Below, piece by piece: positions 26,603 to 35,296 of a DNA stretch of 64,000 bases. The position numbers were made by a program, and so were the translations under genes. The stretch is from the NCBI RefSeq assembly GCF_015353075.1, contig NZ_CP064190.1, forward strand, positions 1-64,000, read 5' to 3'. Position 1 is the stretch's first letter. Each line of letters begins with the position of its first letter. The notes below the pieces were generated by a model that saw only the letters and a list, made by a program, of their open reading frames with translations, was not told the DNA's origin and ran no database searches. This DNA is from Rhizobium sp. 007. Its GTDB lineage: Bacteria; Pseudomonadota; Alphaproteobacteria; Rhizobiales; Rhizobiaceae.

Positions 26603-26953
26603 TTACTCCGAAGACTCTTTTGCCAGCGTTTTCACCAGGTCGACGAGCTTCCGTCGGATCTTGCCGTCCTCAATCTTCACAAAGGCGCGATTGAGAGCCA
26701 GCCCCTCGACGGAAATCAGGAACTGCGTGATTTCCCTGCCGGCTCCCAGCTTCGGCTCCAGCGGATTGGAAGAGCCCCCTGGCCCCTCCTCGAAAAACCA
26801 GGCAACCGGGACGCCGAGAATGTTTGCGATGGCCTGCAGGCGGCTAGAGCCGACACGATTTGTGCCCTTCTCGTATTTCTGCACCTGCTGGAAGGTGATG
26901 CCGAGCCCTTCTGCCAGCGTCGTTTGGCTCAACCCTATAAGCGTGCGTTGCAA
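26603..26953 (-). CDS. XRE-family HTH regulator, start unclear
   Basis: This is a helix-turn-helix protein of the kind common in rhizobia (RTLIGLSQTTLAEGLGITFQ, then QVQKYEKGTNRVGSSRLQAI and LGVPVAWFFEEG). The C-terminal part ends in KLVDLVKTLAKESS. Relatives carry about 15 more N-terminal residues ending GSRIRLRR; here GSRIRL is present in frame upstream but no ATG or GTG is found before a stop at 27027, so translation would need TTG 26953 or a CTG. It is the last gene of the leftward conjugation operon and a plausible regulator of transfer. Confidence 0.7.
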   Translation of the reverse strand: MQRTLIGLSQTTLAEGLGITFQQVQKYEKGTNRVGSSRLQAIANILGVPVAWFFEEGPGGSSNPLEPKLGAGREITQFLISVEGLALNRAFVKIEDGKIRRKLVDLVKTLAKESSE

Positions 26954-27068
26954 GCGGATGCGGCTGCCAAATTGGTTGCGCAGCCAATGAAATGCACCGC
27001 GCCGTGAGAAGGTAAACTATGGTCGCCTCTGCGTTACGACTTCGTCTGTGAATGCGCAATGTAGTACA

Positions 27069-27428
27069 TCAGTCGTCAAGCGGAGACGTGAACCCAAACT
27101 CCCGCAGCACACGCCGCGCCTGTTCATAGGCCGATGCGAGGTCCGCGTTTGCGGGCTGCCAAGACTCGAACAGCTCAGCGCGTCGCTGACCAAGCGACAG
27201 ATATGCGGATTTGAATCCTTCGTGATCGGCCGGCGTGAGTGAAGCCTTCGACAGCTTCTCCGTCCATATATGCAGAATGACCCGTTCCTCGGCGTCCAGC
27301 GCATCGTTCCGTTCCTGAACCTCATGAAAGCGCGCCTCAGCCTGCCGGTACGCATGCAACGCCGTCGCTGTGCTCGCCCGCAAATGCAAAGAGTTCCATT
27401 GCCTTCTTTGCAACCCCCATTTCCCCAT
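27069..27428 (-). CDS. Hypothetical protein downstream of virD4
   Basis: A 119-residue, mostly helical, charged and cytoplasmic protein (MGKWGLQRRQWNSLHLRAST; YRQAEARFHEVQERNDALDA). It lies 51 bases after virD4 on the same strand and ends in GFTSPLDD. No known domain is recognised. Its place at the end of the T4SS operon suggests a transfer-related or regulatory function. Confidence 0.55.
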   Translation of the reverse strand: MGKWGLQRRQWNSLHLRASTATALHAYRQAEARFHEVQERNDALDAEERVILHIWTEKLSKASLTPADHEGFKSAYLSLGQRRAELFESWQPANADLASAYEQARRVLREFGFTSPLDD

Positions 27429-27479
27429 TGGTTCACCTTACAGAAAGCCCGCTTGTCATTCGATATTAGCTCCTGATCA

Positions 27480-29579
27480 CTATACGGCTGCCACCCCAAC
27501 CTCGACGGGATCAGGAACCGTCGTGTTGAAGATGTCCATGAAATTGCGGCGCGCGCCTGGTGATTTGTCGCCGAGCTTTTCGACTTTCGCTTCGACAGTT
27601 GCTTTGAGCTGCGCAGCCTTTGGCATCAGGCCCTCCTCAATCGCTCTTATCCGAGCTTCCATGGCGGCAAGGCTGGCGGATCCTGTCGCATCAGCCTTCG
27701 CAGTCGCCGGCTTCGGCTTGGGCTGCAACGCCTTTTTGTTGACGGTTCGTTTGGCGGTGGTAGTCGTTTCCTCCTCGGCTACGGTCGCGTCCTGCTTTGC
27801 CGGAGCAGACGTAATGATCGCGGCCGCGGCCGGCTGCTTTTCTTTTGTGGGCGCCGGCGAGGTTATTTCGATGGAAGGAACTCCGCCCTTCGCATACTCC
27901 GGAGTGGTTGCAGGAACGGCTTTCGGGAGTAGATATTCGACCTCCGGCACCTGCGGGATATTGGCCTGCGAAAATTCTTCAGCCGATTTGAACGGGTTCG
28001 TTTTGAAGAATCGAAGCTTTTCCCCGAAGATCGGTCTTTGCCCTTCGATGAGCAGGATCATCTTGTTCTCCGGCATTTGCCGGACTTCCTGCGGCATCAT
28101 CAGATCGCGCTCGCGAATCTGCTCTACTTTCGTGCGGCGAGGTAGGCCCATCAGCTCGATCGTGCGAGATTCCGACTGATAGCGGATCGTGCGTTTTCCA
28201 AGCGCTCGCGAGGCGTATTCCGCCGTGGCCTGGTCGTTGGCGCCGAGGACGAGCTGATAGCCGCAATTGCCGAGCAGAGAATGCCGGGAGGTTTCGCCGT
28301 AGATCTCATCCAGGTTTTTCAGGTCCTGGATGATGAAGGCGAGCTTGATGTTATAGCCGGCCACATAGGGCAGCTTCGTCATGATTTCGTCCATCCGCTT
28401 CAACTGCCGGAACTCGTCGAGGAGGAAATAGACCGGAAGAGAATTGGGATCGTGCTCCAGAGTGAGGATGTCCATCACTTGCTGTACGAACAGGGTGAGG
28501 AGAGGGCGAAGCAGGGTTATGTCGGTGATGTTCGGCGCCAGATAGATCGACATCGGCCGACGCTTCATCGCGCGCAAATCCATGTCGGTGACATTGGTTG
28601 CCGCGACGATCCGCTCATTTTTAAATGGCCGCATGGCCTTCTGGATATCCATAAGCGCGGAAGCGGCCGCGCGTTCGGATAGAGCGATATAGGAATTGAA
28701 GCTCTCAAGTGTGAACTTGGACAGGGAGGGTTCTTTTTCCTTAATGTACTTCATCAGCGCCTGCAGATCGACGCCGCTGTTGAAGAAGGAATTGACCTCG
28801 CCGAGGTTCCGGCGATCCCGATAGAAGGGGCTTTCGGTGATGTAGCTGATGACGCCGGCAAGGACTTGTTGCGCCGTCGCTTGCCAAACGGAGTTTTCCG
28901 ATTCCGTGTTTTCGGGCACCAAAATGCCGGCGATGTTTTGGATGTCAGTGGTGCGATTTCCCCGTTCCGTCCGGACGAAATCGAGCGGATTATAGCGATT
29001 GGTCTTTTCCGAGCCCGGCGCGAATAGGAAGACCTGGCTGCCGTTCTGTCGGCGATAGCCCGCGGTTGCCTTGAAAACCTCGCCTTTTAGGTCAGTGACG
29101 ATCATCGAGCCTTCGTGCATGAGCGCATTGGGGATGACATAGCCCGCGCCCTTACCGGAGCGCGTCGGACCGATGATCAAATGATGCCGATCGTCCTTCG
29201 TGCGGAGAATGTTGCGCCCTCTGCGGCCAAAGATATGGCCGTGTTTGCGGAACCATTTGCCACGCCGAAGCGAGGCGATGTCCTGAAACGCCGCGTCGCC
29301 CAAGGGGCTGCTCGTCGGCTTCAGGCCGATGTATGCGACCAGGCCGGCGACGATCAGTGCCGGCACCATCGAACCAAGCGCAACCTTCTGCAGGGCAGGG
29401 CTTGAGCGATAAATCCAGAACTGCTGAATTGGAACAAACGGGTTGCTCGTGATCGTCGTTTCGAGAACCCGTCCATCCTTGTAGAAGAGCTGAAGACCCA
29501 GGCCGTAGCCAAGCATCCAGACAACGAAAGCTATCCCGACGCAAAAGAGCAGATAGAGGGCTTGGAGCTCCTTGGTCAC
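27480..29579 (-). CDS. virD4: Type IV coupling protein VirD4/TraG
   Basis: The coupling ATPase brings the relaxosome to the secretion channel. In 699 residues it has N-terminal membrane helices (LYLLFCVGIAFVVWMLGYGL; VPALIVAGLVAYIGL), Walker A (IGPTRSGKGAGYVIP), Walker B (VYFLLDEFRQL) and the conserved AFIIQDLKNLDEIYG. An Ala/Pro/Lys-rich tail of about 150 residues, longer than in VirD4 itself, may be a partner-binding extension. It starts with GTG and overlaps the virB11 stop by four bases (GTGA). Placement at the end of the virB operon differs from Agrobacterium, where virD4 is separate. Confidence 0.95.
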   Translation of the reverse strand: MTKELQALYLLFCVGIAFVVWMLGYGLGLQLFYKDGRVLETTITSNPFVPIQQFWIYRSSPALQKVALGSMVPALIVAGLVAYIGLKPTSSPLGDAAFQDIASLRRGKWFRKHGHIFGRRGRNILRTKDDRHHLIIGPTRSGKGAGYVIPNALMHEGSMIVTDLKGEVFKATAGYRRQNGSQVFLFAPGSEKTNRYNPLDFVRTERGNRTTDIQNIAGILVPENTESENSVWQATAQQVLAGVISYITESPFYRDRRNLGEVNSFFNSGVDLQALMKYIKEKEPSLSKFTLESFNSYIALSERAAASALMDIQKAMRPFKNERIVAATNVTDMDLRAMKRRPMSIYLAPNITDITLLRPLLTLFVQQVMDILTLEHDPNSLPVYFLLDEFRQLKRMDEIMTKLPYVAGYNIKLAFIIQDLKNLDEIYGETSRHSLLGNCGYQLVLGANDQATAEYASRALGKRTIRYQSESRTIELMGLPRRTKVEQIRERDLMMPQEVRQMPENKMILLIEGQRPIFGEKLRFFKTNPFKSAEEFSQANIPQVPEVEYLLPKAVPATTPEYAKGGVPSIEITSPAPTKEKQPAAAAIITSAPAKQDATVAEEETTTTAKRTVNKKALQPKPKPATAKADATGSASLAAMEARIRAIEEGLMPKAAQLKATVEAKVEKLGDKSPGARRNFMDIFNTTVPDPVEVGVAAV

Positions 29580-30598
29580 GTCTCATCCCGGGCAAAGAAG
29601 ATTTCGGAGACACCGCGCTTGCCGCCGTCACGGCGGAGCTGGATGACGATCGGGATCACCATCTGGATATACGACATGAGATCCTGCTTGGAAAAACCCG
29701 CTGACATGCCGGCTTGCTGCATCATCATGGCGAGCTGTTCATAGGCGCCCATCGGCGTATCGGCGTGAACTGTGGACATGCTGCCCGGATGGCCGGTGTT
29801 GATCGCGCGCAGGAAGGAGAACGCCTCCGCGCCACGAATTTCGCCGACGAACAGACGGTCAGGACGCATGCGCAACGACGACTCGAGCAGGTTTTGAATG
29901 GTCACGTCTGCAGTGCCCTGATCACCTTTCGACGCGATCAGGTGAACCGTGTTCGCCTGCGGCGGGAAAAGCTCGCGTGTGTCCTCGAGCGTAATGATCC
30001 GCTCATGCGGATCCACGCTTTTCAGGCAGGCGTTAAGGAAGGTCGTCTTGCCGGATGACGTGCCGCCGCTGATCAGGATAGAGACTCGCTTGGTGATAGC
30101 GGTGTGGATGAAATCGTAAATCCGGCTTGCGCGCAGGTGTCCGATCAATTCCCGGTCAATGTCGCTAAGGCCGCCGACGGCCACAGATACTTTGTCGAGC
30201 GAACCGTTATCGCGATACTCCTCGAGCGTGAAGTTGTTCACGACCTGCTTGCGTATCGAGATCGAGCCACCGTCAGGGGCAGCCGGCGGTAGGACGATCT
30301 GAATACGTTCGCCAGTCGGAAGCGCCGCGCTCAGTATCGGCTTGGAACGGCTGATAAACTGGTTGGTCGCCGCCGCAACACGCTCGCCGATGTTCTGGAT
30401 TTCATCAGCCGTCAGGGCGTCGATGAAATGGTGTTCCATATGATCGGCGCCGAACCGCTCCACATAGACGTGGCCCGGCTTATTGGCGGCGATTTCGACC
30501 GCCTTTGGGTCATCAAGGAACTGCTTGATCGGTTCGAGGGCGCGATTGAGGAAGTAGTGCGGATCGCGTTTGATCGTGTTACCTGCCGCGACGTTCAC
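29576..30598 (-). CDS. virB11: T4SS ATPase VirB11
   Basis: This 340-residue hexameric traffic ATPase acts at the cytoplasmic face of the channel. It has the N-terminal domain (ALPTGERIQIVLPPAAPDGG), Walker A (ILISGGTSSGKTTFLNA), the Asp box (ITLEDTRELF), Walker B (RLFVGEIRGAEAF) and the His box (GHPGSMSTVHADTP). It begins with GTG 30598, overlapping the virB10 3' end by 20 bases. Confidence 0.95.
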   Translation of the reverse strand: MNVAAGNTIKRDPHYFLNRALEPIKQFLDDPKAVEIAANKPGHVYVERFGADHMEHHFIDALTADEIQNIGERVAAATNQFISRSKPILSAALPTGERIQIVLPPAAPDGGSISIRKQVVNNFTLEEYRDNGSLDKVSVAVGGLSDIDRELIGHLRASRIYDFIHTAITKRVSILISGGTSSGKTTFLNACLKSVDPHERIITLEDTRELFPPQANTVHLIASKGDQGTADVTIQNLLESSLRMRPDRLFVGEIRGAEAFSFLRAINTGHPGSMSTVHADTPMGAYEQLAMMMQQAGMSAGFSKQDLMSYIQMVIPIVIQLRRDGGKRGVSEIFFARDET

Positions 30599-31784
30599 GT
30601 TGAATCTCCTTCATCGCTTCGGTCACCGGATCGTCGTACATGGCGCTAAAATCGACGTCCTGGCGCACGTAGACAAAGATTCGCTCGCCTTGGCTGACGC
30701 TGATGGTGGGAGGAATACGGAGATTTTCACTGAGTACCGTATTCGCCATGTCGCTAAAGGTCTGCGCGATCGTCTCCCGTGCAATCTCTTCGCCTCGTGC
30801 GGCATCGTCGCTGTTGTTGGAGGCTTCCTGACTGCCATATCCGGTCAGATAGCTGGCAGCGCCGCCGACGATAGAAAGCATGATCGACGCTCCAAATCGT
30901 TCGCGAAACTTATTGTCGACATGCCCGGTCAAGCCAGATCGGCCCAGGCTGTCCGTGCCGATCGAGTTGAGGCGTACGGAAACGCCATCATCTCGAATGA
31001 GCCTGGTCCAGATGACGAAGATACGCTTTTGTCCGCGAGTCACCTCCGACTGATATTCGCCAATGAGGCGCGTTCCGGTCGGGATCAGAATACGCCGGCC
31101 GTCGAAGGAATAGACATCTTGGGAGGTAATGGCGCGAATCTGGCCGGGCAGGTCGCTGTTAATGGCCGTCTCGAGGATGCCGGGGATCAAGGTTCCCTCC
31201 GGTATCATCGCGTCGATACGCTCGATCTGCCGGGCCTTAGCGCTCCGATCGGCAAGGCCCGCCGCCGCAGCCAGGTACTTGCTGTTCCGGTCCTCACCGG
31301 CAACGCTCAGCCCGGAATCGCCTTGGCCTGTCAGGCTGCCGTTACCGCTTCCGTTTCCTTTTTGATCGAGCTTGATCAGGCCCGACTTGTAGCGCTCGGG
31401 AAACGCTTCGACCGGCGCAGCTTCGGGCGTCTCTTCAACGACCTCTGGCGGCGCTGGAACCTTGAACTCAGTCGTATCGACGGCTTCCTCAACCGCTTCA
31501 GGTGGCGTCGGCAGTTTGATGACTTCTTGTTCGGGCTCCGGTTCCGGCTTTTGTTCGTCGCGGACAAAGGACGGCGGCCGGAATGTCGTAGTCTGAAACT
31601 CCTCGTCGCTGTCAGCAACATCGCGTGGCTTTTCGTTCGCTGTCGCAAGGACAAAATAGGCGGCCACAGCGCCGCCCAGGAGAAGGGCGGCCATACCGAG
31701 AGTTTGGTTTCGTCCTGCATTGCGATAGCTGACCGCCGTTTCGTCGGCCGTCGTCATGGCTTCAAGTTCGGGGCTGCGCTTCAT
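30579..31784 (-). CDS. virB10: T4SS outer-membrane core protein VirB10
   Basis: VirB10 spans the envelope and senses energy from the ATPases. In 401 residues there is one N-terminal membrane helix (LGMAALLLGGAVAAYFVLAT, about residues 30-49), a long Pro/Glu-rich periplasmic linker, and the beta-barrel domain with the typical GTLIPGILETAINSDLPGQ, SFDGRRILIPTGTRLIGEYQ and IGTDSLGRSGLTGHVDNKF. Its ATG shares one base with the virB9 stop (TAATG). Confidence 0.95.
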   Translation of the reverse strand: MKRSPELEAMTTADETAVSYRNAGRNQTLGMAALLLGGAVAAYFVLATANEKPRDVADSDEEFQTTTFRPPSFVRDEQKPEPEPEQEVIKLPTPPEAVEEAVDTTEFKVPAPPEVVEETPEAAPVEAFPERYKSGLIKLDQKGNGSGNGSLTGQGDSGLSVAGEDRNSKYLAAAAGLADRSAKARQIERIDAMIPEGTLIPGILETAINSDLPGQIRAITSQDVYSFDGRRILIPTGTRLIGEYQSEVTRGQKRIFVIWTRLIRDDGVSVRLNSIGTDSLGRSGLTGHVDNKFRERFGASIMLSIVGGAASYLTGYGSQEASNNSDDAARGEEIARETIAQTFSDMANTVLSENLRIPPTISVSQGERIFVYVRQDVDFSAMYDDPVTEAMKEIQRERRGR

Positions 31785-32593
31785 TAGTTGCCGCTCCTCC
31801 TACGTTCCGTCGCCTTGGTGTCATGGGCCGGACCGAGAATGTCCGGATCCGGAGCGCCGAAGTCAGGCTTGCGAAGGTTGAAGATGCATGTCCACTGGTT
31901 GCCATCGCGGAGCGTATATTGCGTCGCCACACCGTCGACGACGATGTATTCGCCCTCCTTGCGGAAATTGCGCAGCGTCTCAGAGAAGTCCGACTGCACG
32001 GCAAAAATCGCGGGAACGCGGCTGCCGAACTTGAAGAAGGTCTTTTTCCCGTCGTCGAAAATCATCGTAGGCTTCAGTGCTGGGTCACCTGAAAACGAAT
32101 AGTCGATATTGACGTTGGCCTTGTCGAGATTTGACATGTTCGGGTTTGCAGCCCGGTACTCCGCTTCCTTGCGCAGCGAAGCATTCAGGTCCTTCTCAGG
32201 ATAGACGAACCGGATTCCGAAGATCTGCTTGCCATCGGTCGGAGCATGGTCGTTGAGCTCGAGGAAATAGATCCTCTTGCTCGTCACGACGTTCATGTTG
32301 GTGGCGACGTTCTTCGCAATTGGCTTGACGAACAGGATATTGCCCTTCTCAGACGGGGCGACCTGCCAACTATCTGTGTCGCCGAGCGATATCGTTTCGA
32401 ATTTTTCGTCCTCATCAAAGATGATCATGGTGGAGATGCCGTAGGTGGCAGAAACTTTCACCACATTGTTCGACTGGTAGACGACGCTGGTGACACGCGA
32501 ATCGAGCGAGCCCGGCCGTGGCGCCTGCGCAGCGTTGACGTGAGTCATCGTCGCGGCCATGACGGTCGCAGAAAGCAGGAGGCGTTTGATCAT
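31784..32593 (-). CDS. virB9: T4SS core protein VirB9
   Basis: This periplasmic/outer-membrane core component has a signal peptide (LLLSATVMAATMTHVNA) and 269 residues. VirB9 features are the N-terminal block GSLDSRVTSVVYQSNNVVKV, a YYI-like linker and the C-terminal VirB7-binding domain (YSFSGDPALKPTMIFDDGKK, FFKFGSRVPAIFAV). It overlaps virB8 by 4 bases and virB10 by one, indicating tight coupling. Confidence 0.95.
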   Translation of the reverse strand: MIKRLLLSATVMAATMTHVNAAQAPRPGSLDSRVTSVVYQSNNVVKVSATYGISTMIIFDEDEKFETISLGDTDSWQVAPSEKGNILFVKPIAKNVATNMNVVTSKRIYFLELNDHAPTDGKQIFGIRFVYPEKDLNASLRKEAEYRAANPNMSNLDKANVNIDYSFSGDPALKPTMIFDDGKKTFFKFGSRVPAIFAVQSDFSETLRNFRKEGEYIVVDGVATQYTLRDGNQWTCIFNLRKPDFGAPDPDILGPAHDTKATERRRSGN

Positions 32594-33285
32594 TTATCGT
32601 CTCCAGGCGTCACCGTCTCTTGATCGCGACGGTAGTTGTAGACCTGGAAGCCCAGCGGGTTTTCGAAGCGCCATTCATTGGTCGACGGCGTGTCCGTATA
32701 GCGATAGCGGACGACCGAAATGTAATGCCGGGTGATGGAATCCGTGTCCGTTTTCTCCGTGGTTGAAAACCGCACTAGGGCCGTGCTGGCATTAGAAAAG
32801 GTGACGGATTTGATATCGACCGTCACACTCTTGTTCTTCCCCAAAGCCCGGGCAGGATTGTTGGGATTTGCCGCGCTATAGAGTTCCTGCAGCTCACGGG
32901 CCGCGTCGCCCGTGGAGAGTAGGGCGGCAATGCCGAAATTCTGCTCAATCGCAAAGGGGTCGTATCCCTCACGCGAGCGAATATAACGCACGACGTTGGC
33001 CTGCGTGACCGCCTGCTGATCTGTAAGATTCGCCGAGCGTGTGAGACCGGTTTTGATCTCCATATATCCGGTGTTCTTGTCGACCTCGACGATGTAGGGT
33101 TCGAAGCTCTTCAGCGGTACGAGCATCACCAGCGTCGTTAAGGACAGCAAGGTTATTGCGCCGAAAATCGTGGTGACGAACCATGCGAGCGTGCGAGACC
33201 GCTTGGCCTTCTTTACGATTTCGTGCTCCCACCGATCGCCGTCTTGAAAATAGCTCCGAAGAACTGCTTCATTTGTTTCTGCCAT
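32590..33285 (-). CDS. virB8: T4SS inner-membrane protein VirB8
   Basis: A 231-residue bitopic assembly factor: a short cytoplasmic N-terminus, one helix (LAWFVTTIFGAITLLSLTTL), then the NTF2-like periplasmic domain (FEPYIVEVDKNTGYMEIKTG, GYDPFAIEQNF, YISVVRYRYTDTPSTNEWR and NPLGFQVYNYRRDQE). The stop overlaps the virB9 start (ATGA). Confidence 0.95.
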   Translation of the reverse strand: MAETNEAVLRSYFQDGDRWEHEIVKKAKRSRTLAWFVTTIFGAITLLSLTTLVMLVPLKSFEPYIVEVDKNTGYMEIKTGLTRSANLTDQQAVTQANVVRYIRSREGYDPFAIEQNFGIAALLSTGDAARELQELYSAANPNNPARALGKNKSVTVDIKSVTFSNASTALVRFSTTEKTDTDSITRHYISVVRYRYTDTPSTNEWRFENPLGFQVYNYRRDQETVTPGDDK

Positions 33286-33322
33286 TCGTCTAGCCCTTAA
33301 ACCTAGCCCTTACTTTCGCGCC

Positions 33323-34351
33323 TCAGCGAGGCGTGCTGTTGTTGCTGATGCGGTTTTGCATCGCCTCAGCGCTGGCGTTTCGTATGTTGGCTCGCATGCC
33401 TTCTTGTGTGCGCGCCCTGGCTTGCATTCCCGCATTGCCTGCTGCTCCCGCTAGGCGCTGCCCTCCCGACAGGGCCGAAACCGGCGCCGATATGCCAGCA
33501 AATCGGCCGACTGCGCGCGCGACATTGCCGAGACCGGCAGCCACACCACCGGTAATCCCTTGCGCGAGAACCTGAATATTAAAGAGGACAAACGCGCCTG
33601 CTGCGCAGAGCAGCAAGAAAGCGGAGATGTCACTGAGCTGAAGGCGCCTTTGGCTTGCAGCGCTGCTGACCTTTGTCAGTTCCGGGTCCATTGCTGCAAT
33701 AAGGAATGCCGCCACGACATAAACGAACAGCGGGATCAATGCATACATCAGCACCTGTTGAAACCAGGCGACGCCCAAACCCCTCGTCTGGTCGAAAAGC
33801 ATGCAACCGATGAAGATGGGAGCCGTCCCGATCAAGACCCACATCATCACCTTTGCAAGCAGAAGGATTGCCAATGCTACCGCGATGAAAACAGCGACGG
33901 CGAACATGATCAGAAAACCGACCATCGACGGCAACACCGAAAAATATCCTGACTGTTCCGCGAAGGCTGAAGCTGCCTCGTTGGCCGTTCGCCAGATCAT
34001 CGACAGGCCGTTTGTCGGTTCCGTGATACCGGTCCCTGTGGCGGTGAGGATAGCTCGGCCAACGTCCTCCGGGGTGTCGTTCAACCAAGAATAGAAGAGG
34101 GTGTTAAAATAGTCCCAATTCCTTACCAGCGCGAGGATGATCAACATACGCGCCACCCGGCCGATAATTTCGCTGACGCTGACGCGAGCGGTTCCCATGA
34201 ACAGTTGGAGACCGTAAAAGCCCACATACGCGATGAACATGATCGTCAGTAGCGGCATGACCTCATTGCCGACGATCCCGTAGGCTCGCGACGAGAAATT
34301 CGCTCCGGTCTGTTCAATTCTTTCCAGCAACGCCCCAAGAAAGTCGTTCAT
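33323..34351 (-). CDS. virB6: T4SS polytopic membrane protein VirB6
   Basis: A 342-residue protein with at least six hydrophobic helices, among them PLLTIMFIAYVGFYGLQLF, FLIMFAVAVFIAVALAILLL, MWVLIGTAPIFIGCMLF and FLLLCAAGAFVLFNIQVLAQ, with the long periplasmic loop of the family between the second and third. It forms part of the inner-membrane DNA passage. ATG 34351 (MNDFLGALLERIEQTG) is chosen over a TTG two codons upstream. The Arg/Ala/Asn-rich tail is probably cytoplasmic. Confidence 0.9.
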   Translation of the reverse strand: MNDFLGALLERIEQTGANFSSRAYGIVGNEVMPLLTIMFIAYVGFYGLQLFMGTARVSVSEIIGRVARMLIILALVRNWDYFNTLFYSWLNDTPEDVGRAILTATGTGITEPTNGLSMIWRTANEAASAFAEQSGYFSVLPSMVGFLIMFAVAVFIAVALAILLLAKVMMWVLIGTAPIFIGCMLFDQTRGLGVAWFQQVLMYALIPLFVYVVAAFLIAAMDPELTKVSSAASQRRLQLSDISAFLLLCAAGAFVLFNIQVLAQGITGGVAAGLGNVARAVGRFAGISAPVSALSGGQRLAGAAGNAGMQARARTQEGMRANIRNASAEAMQNRISNNSTPR

Positions 34352-34363
34352 CGCCAACCGTCC

Positions 34364-34591
34364 TTAATTCGCCGCCATGGCGTCAATAGCCGCGAGGGCG
34401 TCGGCTGCGTTGCCATTGACACTTGTCATCGGCCCACATTCGAAGCGAGGATCTGACGCATAGGAGGTTAGGTTGGCAGGCCTCTTGCAGGGAGCGGTCT
34501 TTTCCTTCGCCGCCGTGCCGCAGCCGGCGAGGCCGGCCACGATCAAGAAAGGAAAAAACACCTTCGCTGGTATGGTGATTTTACTGGTCAC
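34364..34591 (-). CDS. Small lipoprotein (VirB7-like)
   Basis: A 75-residue lipoprotein with a signal peptide ending in the lipobox LAGC (Cys about 24), followed by two further cysteines (APCKRP, FECGP). It sits between virB5 and virB6 and overlaps the virB5 stop by 11 bases. VirB7 is a small lipoprotein that pairs with VirB9, normally encoded just after virB6. Entry-exclusion lipoproteins of the TrbK/Eex kind are also encoded between virB5 and virB6, so either role is possible. Confidence 0.7.
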   Translation of the reverse strand: MTSKITIPAKVFFPFLIVAGLAGCGTAAKEKTAPCKRPANLTSYASDPRFECGPMTSVNGNAADALAAIDAMAAN

Positions 34592-35285
34592 TGTAGCTGA
34601 GAGCCTTCTTAGAATTAGAGATGTCGGTCAGGCGTCTTTGGTTGTCGGCCTGGAGCGACGATACGGCTCCGTTCATCACGCCGATCAGCTCGTTGATCGT
34701 CAGCCCGGCTTGCACCTGAAGCTGAGTGTTCTGATCGATCGAGCCCTTAATGTCCTTGGCTTGGCCGATATTTGCGCCAGCCTGCTCGAAAGACGAGCGG
34801 CGAGTCTGGACGGCCTGCTGCGAACCGGTGACGAGGGCAGCGACGCCAAGAACGGTGTTCACCATCTCCTCGTAGGACTTGTCGCCGGAAAAGGAGCTGC
34901 CCGACTGGCCGGACAGATTTTTCACCAGTTGCAGGCCGTTGATGAAGGTCGTTGCGACCTTGGCGACATCGCCGCCCATACCCCCGAAGTTTGGAACGCC
35001 ACCCGACATCAGGCTATCGAACGACGGCATCTGTGCGACGCTGAAGCCATTGCCAACGGCAAGATTTTGCATCTGGTTGGCATCGCTTCCACGGTCGCCG
35101 GTCACTGCTTGAAGGGTTTCCTGGACCGTTTTCAGCACTTCCTTGTTAGTGCCAAGGATATCATCGGTCGTCTTCGACGTTCGCTGCGCAATCTCAAGAT
35201 TGGCACCGTCGATCACCGGGACCTGCGCCAAAGCCGAGGACGCAAGGGCGGCCACCGAATACGCCGTCAAAATCAAACGTTTCAT
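34581..35285 (-). CDS. virB5: Minor pilus protein VirB5
   Basis: This secreted helical protein of 234 residues has a signal peptide (MKRLILTAYSVAALASSALA) and mature start QVPVIDGANLEIAQR. Family features are the QxxKT-like helical hairpin, VNTVLGVAALVTGSQQAVQT and the C-terminal AGLTINELIGVMNGAVSSLQ with RLTDISNSKKAL. ATG 35285 is chosen because it gives a clean signal peptide. VirB5 tips the pilus and helps attachment to recipients. Confidence 0.9.
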   Translation of the reverse strand: MKRLILTAYSVAALASSALAQVPVIDGANLEIAQRTSKTTDDILGTNKEVLKTVQETLQAVTGDRGSDANQMQNLAVGNGFSVAQMPSFDSLMSGGVPNFGGMGGDVAKVATTFINGLQLVKNLSGQSGSSFSGDKSYEEMVNTVLGVAALVTGSQQAVQTRRSSFEQAGANIGQAKDIKGSIDQNTQLQVQAGLTINELIGVMNGAVSSLQADNQRRLTDISNSKKALSYSDQ

Positions 35286-35296
35286 GGCAGTTCTCC

